16,897 nt of DNA from Deferribacteres bacterium (GTDB lineage: Bacteria > Nitrospirota > Thermodesulfovibrionia > UBA6902). A program made the position numbers and the translations under genes. Every line of letters starts with the position of its first letter. Positions within the stretch are counted from its first letter, which is position 1. The stretch is from NCBI GenBank assembly GCA_013152795.1, contig JAADFS010000267.1, forward strand, positions 1 to 16,897. Reading direction: 5' to 3'. Shown here piece by piece: positions 8,259-14,041 of the stretch. The notes beneath the pieces are model-generated. The model saw nothing but the letters and a program-made list of their open reading frames with translations. It ran no database searches and was not told the origin of the DNA.

Positions 8259-9689
8259 TTAATCAAACAAAAGTAAAAAGTGCGGAAGCGGCATGTAGAA
8301 TAATCTGCCTCTTGCCCCGAAATCATTCCAGTCTTTTGTGATAACAATACCCGTTGAGTTATTTTTATCACAAAATTTTTTTATCGTCCGCAGTTCGCTT
8401 TCATCGACATTTTCCTTATACTTTACTTCCACAGCGAGGTAGTTTCCCGCCCCTACATGCACTATGAAGTCTATTTCATTCTGTTTCTCTCTGAAGTAGC
8501 TGATATTCAGTGTGCCTTCCCATTTCTTCAGTGCATTAAATACCAGGTTTTCTGCATAGAGACCGAGCATCTGCGGGTCCCTCAGCAGGCTCTCCTGTAT
8601 GCGCAGAATCGCGTTTCTTAAAGCAAGATCAACAAGGTAACATTTTATGTTGCCCCTGCGCACCTTAAGGGGATTCTTTGTGAATCTGTCGGCATGACGA
8701 ATCAAATCCGTCATCTCAAGTAAAGGGAAATATTTTTCAATGGTTGCCCTGTTGATGCCCAGGTTCCGTGATAGTTTATTGAAGCTGATCTCACGTCCGG
8801 GACTTTCAAGAAGAGATATATAAAATCTCTTCAATATCTCGGGCTTCCTTAATTCTATAGCCAGAACCAGATCTTCGGAGATGACCTTTTCCACCTGATT
8901 GTCAAATAGATAAGACTGCTTTGTCGTCCAGTCAGGAAGTGTCCAGACCTCAGGGAAACCGCCTTCAATCAGAAACCTGTCAAGAAAGCCGGAGATGTCA
9001 GGCCTGATATCCGGCGGCATATCAGGCACCGTCACCCGCGGCAGGTCCGCATACTCCGGATGTTTGGTAAACATGCCCATGACCGCCTGTCCTGTCTCGA
9101 AAATACGGTTTATGCTCTCGGTCATTGCGGCGTCTTCACGCTTGTTATACAAAAGGAATTCTCTGAAAGAAAATGGCAGTATATGAAAGTCTTTAATGCG
9201 GCCCAGCAGGCTTTCTCTGCTCTTTTTAAATATAGGAGATGAGGCAGAACCTGAAATAATAAACCTCACACGATAGTGAAGATCGTAATACTTTTTCAGA
9301 AACAATTCCCACCTGTCAAATCGCTGTATCTCATCAAGGAAGAGGTATATCAAACCATTGCCAGCTTTTTTTCGTGCTGCATCCATCATCGAATCAAAAA
9401 AATTGTCATGATCCACCTCTGATCGAAGCAATGCCGGGTCATCCATGGAGTAATAAAAGATATGTTCCGGCTGCACATCCTCGCTTATCAACCGCTGAAC
9501 AATTTGCTTGATGAGAGTGCTCTTTCCCACTCTTCTGGGGCCTGTTATTGATATTATTTGAGGAGTTTCTTTTAACCCTTTGATGATGTTTGAAAAGATC
9601 GGCCTGTGAAAATCCGGAAGCAGTTGAAACGCCTTTTCCGGACTGTCCCACCAGGGATTATATGGAATCAGCAACTCTCTGTATTTCAA
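8259..9689 (-). CDS. AAA-family ATPase with DUF4143 and C-terminal PD-(D/E)xK-like domain
   Basis: One of the widespread AAA_14/DUF4143 proteins whose cellular role is unresolved. The 476 residues contain Walker A GPRRVGKS (50-57), Walker B LIYLFLDE (113-120) and a sensor-1-like ISGSAS (145-150). A winged-helix/DUF4143 segment (about 295-355, ISFNKLSRNLGINRATIEKY) follows. The C-terminus has the nuclease-like pattern E380 (YAENLVF), D407 (NEIDFIV) and E421-x-K423 (AVEVKYK), all key residues present, so the nuclease fold may be active. The start is TTG at 9687-9689, supported by a strong ribosome-binding site GGGGAGGG at 9697-9704 with 7-base spacing and by the fit of MKYRELLIP to family N-termini. 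It is monocistronic, more AT-rich than argG and nrdJ, and bracketed by exact 75-bp direct repeats. Defence, toxin-antitoxin and genome-maintenance roles have been proposed for relatives; none is shown here. Confidence 0.9.
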   Translation of the reverse strand: MKYRELLIPYNPWWDSPEKAFQLLPDFHRPIFSNIIKGLKETPQIISITGPRRVGKSTLIKQIVQRLISEDVQPEHIFYYSMDDPALLRSEVDHDNFFDSMMDAARKKAGNGLIYLFLDEIQRFDRWELFLKKYYDLHYRVRFIISGSASSPIFKKSRESLLGRIKDFHILPFSFREFLLYNKREDAAMTESINRIFETGQAVMGMFTKHPEYADLPRVTVPDMPPDIRPDISGFLDRFLIEGGFPEVWTLPDWTTKQSYLFDNQVEKVISEDLVLAIELRKPEILKRFYISLLESPGREISFNKLSRNLGINRATIEKYFPLLEMTDLIRHADRFTKNPLKVRRGNIKCYLVDLALRNAILRIQESLLRDPQMLGLYAENLVFNALKKWEGTLNISYFREKQNEIDFIVHVGAGNYLAVEVKYKENVDESELRTIKKFCDKNNSTGIVITKDWNDFGARGRLFYMPLPHFLLLFD

Positions 9690-9704
9690 GGATTAACCCT
9701 CCCC

Positions 9705-9741
9705 TTGCCAAATATGCATACTATAATAAGCAAAATCGGCA
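9705..9741. promoter_or_regulatory. Operator-like element 1 upstream of the ATPase gene
   Basis: A 37-bp element beginning TTGCCA and ending GGCA, so its ends are inverted. It matches the element at 9804-9840 at 27 of 37 positions with no gaps. Its left end abuts the ribosome-binding site of the ATPase gene, so a protein bound here could block both transcription and translation start. Confidence 0.5.
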
Positions 9742-9803
9742 AATATTGCAAACAGGGTTATTTTTTAATGAGTTACAAAGAACAAATCATACCAGACCTC
9801 AAC

Positions 9804-9840
9804 TTGCCATTTATGCTCATTATAACAAACATAAATGGCA
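9804..9840. promoter_or_regulatory. Operator-like element 2 upstream of the ATPase gene
   Basis: A 37-bp element with a perfect 11-bp inverted repeat, TGCCATTTATG at 9805-9815 and its complement at 9830-9840, and a 14-base AT-rich centre. It is a diverged copy of the element at 9705-9741, start to start 99 bp apart. Paired copies in one orientation suggest binding sites of a regulator, possibly the ATPase itself. A hairpin is the alternative. Confidence 0.5.
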
Positions 9841-9908
9841 TTGGGGCCGTTTCTGCTTATTTAGCCCGGAGTTCCGCTATAACCCGGGTTCAAACGAGTT
9901 AAGTTCTT

Positions 9909-9983
9909 TAATCTCAAGCAGATACAATCAGTCTTGTTTTTACATATCTTCTCATGTATATTGAATCGTCCCCAACAGGAATT
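9909..9983. repeat. 75-bp direct repeat, right copy
   Basis: Exact match to 8134-8208. Similarity stops sharply on both sides. This is far too long for a transposon target duplication and has no inverted terminal structure, so either a duplicated intergenic element or the outcome of recombination between element copies is likely. Confidence 0.93.
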
Positions 9984-10252
9984 CACGCCCCACCACATTG
10001 TTCCGGGAAGGATGGAGGAAAGGCCAAAAAATTTTTTGTACGGACTATCGCCAATATATCCCATTGGCCGGATCACAAGGTTAAAGCCCTACCACCGGGG
10101 CATGATAAAAACTTCCTGTCTGTCGTCTGATTTGGCCAGAGAATCCCTTATCTATTCTGATCTCTCATTTCACCGTGAATTGATAGAGGATATTAATTGT
10201 TCAACGGCGGCATAAACATACAAGTCGGCCTGCCCCGTCACCCCGCAGTATT

Positions 10253-10522
10253 TCAGTGTAACAGGGAGGCAGGTTTGGAAAGATAAAAATATTCTCTTGT
10301 ATTTTCATAATCTTTCGATAATTCATATGAGAAAAGTTCATCAAATGAGGTACCAAGCAAATAATCGTTTTCTTCCAATAAACGCTGAAACGCCTCCCGG
10401 GCATTGCGGCCGTTGGATATGCCGATAACTTGTAAATTTTCTATATCAGGCTCGGCAGAGCTACTGTTTGGCTGAAAAGTATAACCTTCCCTCGATAAAA
10501 AAATGTAACTTTTTATTTCCAC
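10253..10522 (-). CDS. 89-residue conserved-looking hypothetical protein paired with the PLD nuclease
   Basis: I do not assign a function. The 89 residues are acidic, soluble-looking and globular, starting MEIKSYIFLSREGYTFQPNS and containing PDIENLQVIGI (25-35), REAFQRLLEEN (42-52) and FDELFSYEL (60-68). The pattern resembles small hypothetical proteins I have seen elsewhere, but I cannot name a family. The start is GTG at 10520-10522, and its first 10 bases overlap the end of the PLD-nuclease gene, whose TAA stop lies within it; AAGGAG lies 13 bases upstream of the GTG, a long spacing. The overlap implies coupled translation and a stoichiometric or protective relation with the nuclease, for example an immunity protein or cofactor. 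No DNA-binding motif is evident. Confidence 0.75.
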   Translation of the reverse strand: MEIKSYIFLSREGYTFQPNSSSAEPDIENLQVIGISNGRNAREAFQRLLEENDYLLGTSFDELFSYELSKDYENTREYFYLSKPASLLH

Positions 10523-11349
10523 AGCTTTCTGTATTCTCCTTTCCTGTTTGTAAACTCAATCAATCCCATATCCCGTAATATCTGTAATTGCTGTCTTATC
10601 TTAGGTTTGACGTTTCTGTTTTCCGGGTGCAGATTGAAAAGGTGCCGCTCAAATCTGTATACTTCATCCAGAGTGAAGATATCTTTTTTGATTTTTACCA
10701 GACATTTGAAAACGTCTTTCTTCCAGCCGGAGAGTCCTCTCAGTATTGATGATTGACCAGACTGGAATATCTTATCTTCTGAACTATCTTCAATTTTAAA
10801 AAGATCCTTTTCAACATCCCGAAGCCCTTTTTCATAAGCCTTGGGCGGCTTGGGGATAGCCTTTAAAATATTCTCCGATTCAACAATAATCTCCGAAGTT
10901 ATCTCAAAAGATTTCCCTGTATCACTGATTAAACCCATTATATAGCTTTTCAGTTCATTAACGGTTTTCTTATCTCTCAGCAGAACCCCGAGTTCAACGT
11001 TTCCTTCTAATCCCCCGGGGGTCAAATTTGCTGACGATATAACCGCAGCACATGAATCGAAGATATAAATCTTAGAATGAATATTCGCAATATTCTTAAT
11101 CAATGTCTTCTCATGCTGCTGCAATATTTTGATCGCTTCTAAATCAGAAGCTCCTCTTTCAAAATTCCGTAACCGGAAGCTGGTTATTCCGGTAATGGCA
11201 CAATCATGCCCTTTACATTCCATCATCAAATTTACAGCAGATAATTTGATAAAGGGGCTTGTAAATATGAAATCCTCTTTAGTCGCCGTCATCAATTCCT
11301 TGAATGTGTCCAACCATGGCGACTTGATAAGTTGCAGCGAACCTGGCAT
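10513..11349 (-). CDS. PLD-family (HKD) nuclease fused to a DpnI-type winged-helix domain
   Basis: Probably a restriction-like endonuclease. The 278 residues carry one HKD motif, H91-x-K93-x4-D98-x6-SSxN (S105, S106, N108), in HSKIYIFD and ISSANLTPGG, with E119 downstream; Ser replaces the usual Gly of GSxN. A single HKD implies that a dimer forms the active site, as in BfiI or Nuc. After a linker (about 155-205), residues about 207-276 form a winged helix with FTLDEVYRFE (225-234) and KIRQQLQILRDMGLIEF (250-266). I recognise this signature from the C-terminal domain of DpnI and from other restriction enzymes. The NgoFVII-type PLD restriction enzymes are the nearest named group I can suggest. 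ATG at 11349 has AGGGGA 8 bases upstream. No methyltransferase gene is visible in the window. The gene overlaps the 89-residue partner by 10 bp. Confidence 0.85.
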   Translation of the reverse strand: MPGSLQLIKSPWLDTFKELMTATKEDFIFTSPFIKLSAVNLMMECKGHDCAITGITSFRLRNFERGASDLEAIKILQQHEKTLIKNIANIHSKIYIFDSCAAVISSANLTPGGLEGNVELGVLLRDKKTVNELKSYIMGLISDTGKSFEITSEIIVESENILKAIPKPPKAYEKGLRDVEKDLFKIEDSSEDKIFQSGQSSILRGLSGWKKDVFKCLVKIKKDIFTLDEVYRFERHLFNLHPENRNVKPKIRQQLQILRDMGLIEFTNRKGEYRKLWK

Positions 11350-11379
11350 GCTTAATTCCCCTGGTGCTTAAAGAGCCGG

Positions 11380-11393
11380 AACTCTGAACTCTG
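11380..11393. repeat. Two tandem heptamers AACTCTG
   Basis: Two exact copies of AACTCTG. The same heptamer family forms a seven-unit array at 15438-15486. Both lie next to the shared hairpin and tail modules described below. Confidence 0.6.
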
Positions 11394-11396
11394 TTG

Positions 11397-11441
11397 CCCG
11401 GCAGGAGAACCTGCCGGGTTTATGCAGCGTTAGGAACGCTG
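11397..11441 (-). terminator. Tandem hairpins downstream of nrdJ
   Basis: Two perfect stems follow the nrdJ stop codon at 11452: CAGCGTT/AACGCTG with a 3-base loop (11425-11441), then an 8-bp stem CCCGGCAG/CTGCCGGG with a 6-base loop (11397-11418). Read along nrdJ, they lie 10-55 bases after the stop. Neither has a clear U-tract on that strand, so termination or mRNA 3'-end protection is likely but unproven. The second stem core is nearly identical to the hairpin at 15322-15337. Confidence 0.5.
11418..11435. repeat. Dispersed tail module, copy 1
   Basis: GTTTATGCAGCGTTAGGA, matching 15490-15508 with one substitution and one indel. In both places it follows AACTCNG heptamers, at a distance of 3 or 24 bases, which supports a shared composite element. 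Confidence 0.5.
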
Positions 11442-11451
11442 AGACCGGGTC

Positions 11452-13710
11452 TTACGAGCATCTCGTATATCCGCAGTCCCTGCAGACGGCGCATCCGCCT
11501 TCATGCTCCACCGACCCGCCGCAGTCCGGACACGCGCCGTAGAACATTACCTTCTCCTTCCGCGGGGGATGAGAGCCGTTGCCGTTGCTCTTGTTGCCGC
11601 GTTCAAGGTATCTCTCGATGGCCTTGGATATCGCGTCGGAACAGGATGCGATCTTGCCTCCGCGTGCCCATGCAGGGCTGTGGCAGCTTATGCCCTTGAG
11701 CTGTTTTTCGATCTCAATAGGCTCTATATTGCTCCTCAGCGCAAGGCTTATAAGCCTGCCGATGGCCTCGGACTGGCTCGCGGCACACCCGCCGGCCTTC
11801 CCCATCTGCGTGAAAAGCTCAAAAAGGTTGCCGTCCTCATCCTCGTTTATCGTGACATACAGGTTGCCGCAGCCTGTCTTCATCAGTCTCGTGGTACCCT
11901 TGATCACCTCGGGTCTCTTCCTCGGGGTTATTTTCTGCACAGGCGGCGCTGCCGCGGCATCCTGCCGTTTGTCCTGTGCATCGGTCTTGCCGGTTGACAG
12001 CACCTGGTTCTTCCGGGAGCCGTCCCTGTAAACGGTCACCCCCTTGCAGCCGAGGCCGTATGCAAGGAAATATACATCCTCCACATCCTTGGGGGAGGCG
12101 TCGTTTGGAAAATTGACCGTCTTGGAGACTGCATTGTCCACATGTTTCTGGAAGGCCGCCTGCATTCTTATGTGATCAAGCGGGGAGATGTCGTGCGCTG
12201 TGACGAATACCCTTTTTACGTCCTCGGGCACCTCCTCAATATCCTTCACGCTTCCTTTCTCTGCAATCCTCTCTACAAGCTCCTTGCTCCAGAATCCCCT
12301 CTCCTTGGCGACTTTTTCAAAGAGGGGATTGACCTCGTAGAGCTTTGTGCCTTCAAGGACATTGCGCACAAAGGCCACTGCAAACAGGGGCTCTATGCCG
12401 CTTGAACAGCCTGCAATTATCGAAAGGGTGCCGGTCGGCGCGATTGTCGTGGTTGTTGCGTTCCTCAGTCTCATCCTCCCCTTGTAAATGCTCTTTTCGT
12501 AATTGGGGAAGTCTCCCCTTTCCAGGGCCAGAACCGACGAGAACTTCTTGCTCTCGGTCTGGATAAAGCCCATCACCTCTGTTGCAAGCCTTGACGCTTC
12601 GTCCGAATTATAGGGGATGCCGAGCTTTATCAGCATGTCCGCCCAGCCCATGACGCCGAGGCCTATCTTCCTGTTTGCCTTTGTGGCCTCTTCTATCTTT
12701 TTCAGGGGGTATTTATTGATGACTATCACATTATCGAGAAAATGGACGGAATTGTGCACCGTCTCCCTCAGGGAGTCCCAGTCTATGGAGCCGCCCGGGC
12801 GGACGAATTTCGACAGGTTGATCGAACCCAGGTTGCAGGATTCATACGGCAGGAGGGGCTGTTCCCCGCACGGATTGGTGCTTTCGATCTGGCCCGCCGA
12901 GGGTGTGGGATTGTCGCGGTTTATCCTGTCTATGAAGATAATCCCTGGCTCCCCGTTTTTCCATGCATGGTTCACTATCAGGTTGAATACCTCCCTGGCC
13001 TTCAGCCGGCGCACGGTTTTCCCTGTATGCGGATTTACCAGGTCATATTCCTCATCCCTTTCAATGGCCTTCATAAACACGTCGGTTAATGCAACGGAGA
13101 GGTTGAAATTGTTGAGTCTGGCGTTGTTGTCCTTGGCGGATATGAATTCAAGAATATCAGGGTGGTCCACGCGCAGTATGCCCATATTCGCTCCCCTTCG
13201 CGTTCCGCCCTGTTTTATGGCCTCGGTAGCCGCATCAAAGACCGTCATGAACGAAATCGGGCCTGAAGAGACCCCTTTGGTCGAGCCCACGATGTCTCCC
13301 TTGGGCCTGAGATTGGAGAACGAAAAACCCGTGCCCCCGCCCGACTTGTGTATGAGGGCGGCGTTTTTCACTGCCCCGAAAATGGAGTCCATGGAGTCTT
13401 CCACAGGGAGGACGAAACATGCGGAAAGCTGCCCCAGCCTCCTTCCCGCATTCATGAGAGTGGGGCTGTTGGGCAGAAACCTCAATGAGGTCATGAGATT
13501 GTAAAACTTCTCCTCGATGTACCCTACCTCGGCCTCGGACTTGCCGTGGTTCAGTTCCACCAGCGCCACGGACTTGGCGACGCGCCTGAACATCTCTTCA
13601 GGGGTCTCGACCACCGTGCCGTCTTCATCTTTTTTCAGGTATCTCTTTTCAAGAACCTTCAATGCGCTCGGTGTTAAATCAATCTTTCCAGGTACGGTCT
13701 CTGCTTTCAT
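11452..13710 (-). CDS. nrdJ: Adenosylcobalamin-dependent (class II) ribonucleotide reductase
   Basis: Reduces ribonucleotides to deoxyribonucleotides using adenosylcobalamin to generate a thiyl radical, so it works with or without oxygen. The 752 residues show the active-site loop NPCGEQPLLPYESCNLGS: thiyl Cys281, catalytic Glu283 and Cys292. Cys98 in QLSACFVLPVED is a substrate-side cysteine of the redox pair. SGGGTGFSFSNLRP (123-136) is typical of the family. The C-terminal tail carries CPDCGG, CAVCRDCGY and a terminal CS: a zinc-ribbon-like segment and the re-reducing Cys region of long class II enzymes. ATG at 13710 has GGGAGG 8 bases upstream. The 5' region has a strong promoter overlapped by NrdR boxes. 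No nrdR, class I or class III genes lie in the window. No clear cobalamin riboswitch was found. Confidence 0.97.
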   Translation of the reverse strand: MKAETVPGKIDLTPSALKVLEKRYLKKDEDGTVVETPEEMFRRVAKSVALVELNHGKSEAEVGYIEEKFYNLMTSLRFLPNSPTLMNAGRRLGQLSACFVLPVEDSMDSIFGAVKNAALIHKSGGGTGFSFSNLRPKGDIVGSTKGVSSGPISFMTVFDAATEAIKQGGTRRGANMGILRVDHPDILEFISAKDNNARLNNFNLSVALTDVFMKAIERDEEYDLVNPHTGKTVRRLKAREVFNLIVNHAWKNGEPGIIFIDRINRDNPTPSAGQIESTNPCGEQPLLPYESCNLGSINLSKFVRPGGSIDWDSLRETVHNSVHFLDNVIVINKYPLKKIEEATKANRKIGLGVMGWADMLIKLGIPYNSDEASRLATEVMGFIQTESKKFSSVLALERGDFPNYEKSIYKGRMRLRNATTTTIAPTGTLSIIAGCSSGIEPLFAVAFVRNVLEGTKLYEVNPLFEKVAKERGFWSKELVERIAEKGSVKDIEEVPEDVKRVFVTAHDISPLDHIRMQAAFQKHVDNAVSKTVNFPNDASPKDVEDVYFLAYGLGCKGVTVYRDGSRKNQVLSTGKTDAQDKRQDAAAAPPVQKITPRKRPEVIKGTTRLMKTGCGNLYVTINEDEDGNLFELFTQMGKAGGCAASQSEAIGRLISLALRSNIEPIEIEKQLKGISCHSPAWARGGKIASCSDAISKAIERYLERGNKSNGNGSHPPRKEKVMFYGACPDCGGSVEHEGGCAVCRDCGYTRCS

Positions 13711-13746
13711 AGATAGTCCTCCCTCTCAGTGCAGGTTATGCCCGCA

Positions 13747-13782
13747 GTTGCATAAAGATATCTCCATCCCTCTTCATGCAAC
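13747..13782 (-). promoter_or_regulatory. Inverted repeat near the nrdJ start (leader hairpin)
   Basis: 7-bp arms GTTGCAT/ATGCAAC with 22 bases between them, 36 bases upstream of the ATG in the nrdJ leader. A possible RNA hairpin that could influence translation. Weak evidence because the loop is long. Confidence 0.25.
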
Positions 13783-13812
13783 GTGCAAATTATATTTGTG
13801 AAATTATTACGC

Positions 13813-13831
13813 TTATTAAAAGTTTTAATAA
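13813..13831. promoter_or_regulatory. Perfect 19-bp palindrome in the nrdJ leader
   Basis: TTATTAAAA, one base, TTTTAATAA: 9-bp perfect arms. A one-base centre suits a DNA-binding dimer more than an RNA hairpin. It lies about 60-75 bases downstream of the predicted start of transcription, where a second regulator could act as a roadblock. Confidence 0.45.
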
Positions 13832-13869
13832 CCGGTTCCCCCTGCAGCCTGTCGTTCGATTGAACTATC

Positions 13870-13885
13870 CCCCTCTATGTAGATG
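13870..13885 (-). promoter_or_regulatory. NrdR box 2 (downstream, weaker)
   Basis: Core CTACATAGAG agrees with the NrdR core CwAtATaTwG at 8 of 10 positions. It is exactly 15 bp from box 1, the spacing typical of paired NrdR boxes, and would overlap or just follow the transcription start. Confidence 0.6.
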
Positions 13886-13894
13886 AGATATGAA

Positions 13895-13923
13895 ATTAAA
13901 CCACAATATATTGTATATGTCAA
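13895..13923 (-). promoter_or_regulatory. Sigma70-type promoter of nrdJ
   Basis: TTGACA (6 of 6, 13918-13923), 17-bp spacer, TTTAAT (5 of 6, 13895-13900), on the minus strand. Predicted transcription start near 13888, giving a leader of roughly 178 bases. It is the strongest promoter in the window. The spacer is filled by NrdR box 1. Confidence 0.8.
13901..13916 (-). promoter_or_regulatory. NrdR box 1, within the promoter spacer
   Basis: 16-mer containing the 12-bp palindrome ACAATATATTGT. It agrees with the NrdR consensus acaCwAtATaTwGtgt at 14 of 16 positions. Filling the -35 to -10 spacer, it would let ATP/dATP-loaded NrdR shut off nrdJ when dNTPs are plentiful. Confidence 0.82.
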
Positions 13924-14041
13924 GCGAAAAATGAGTTTTTCTGAACTTATTGATTTTAAAGATGTTTTGCTGTGAAAATCCGGTTAATGAAATGTGGACT
14001 AAATCCGGAGCGAAAAAAATGACCCCCGAAATGCCCCCGCC

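Larger units (their letters stand above)
9690..10252. other. 563-bp gap upstream of the ATPase gene
   Basis: It holds the ATPase ribosome-binding site, two related 37-bp palindromic elements (9705-9741 and 9804-9840) and the right copy of the 75-bp repeat (9909-9983). From 9984 to 10252 I see no gene; short open frames there lack family signals. A perfect 14-bp A6T6 palindrome lies at 10025-10038. The stretch could be a decayed remnant. Confidence 0.6.
13711..14041. other. 331-bp gap between nrdJ and the MFS gene
   Basis: Holds the nrdJ promoter with NrdR boxes and a leader of about 178 bases with palindromes. From 13924 to 14041 I see no gene or clear structure, apart from the end of the MFS gene beginning at 14042. 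Confidence 0.7.

Noticed and set aside
9590..9964. Plus-strand frames of 98-124 codons upstream of the ATPase gene
   Set aside because: They run across operator-like palindromes and into the 75-bp repeat and overlap the ATPase N-terminus antisense; no domain signal.
8134..9983. CRISPR array
   Set aside because: Only two copies of the repeat, 1.7 kb apart, without regular spacers or cas genes.
8134..9983. Insertion sequence around the ATPase gene
   Set aside because: The repeats are direct, not inverted, no transposase is inside, and 75 bp is far beyond any target duplication.
9861..10076. 71-codon minus-strand frame crossing the right 75-bp repeat
   Set aside because: Only part of the frame is in the repeat, the left copy is not continued in the same way, and no family is recognised. 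Kept as a possible remnant only.
12617..13504. 295-codon plus-strand open frame opposite nrdJ
   Set aside because: nrdJ motifs are fully conserved on the minus strand; the antisense frame has no recognisable domain.
13711..13890. Cobalamin riboswitch before nrdJ
   Set aside because: No recognisable B12 box (GCCACTG-like) or expected long paired scaffold; leader too short and AT-rich for a standard one.
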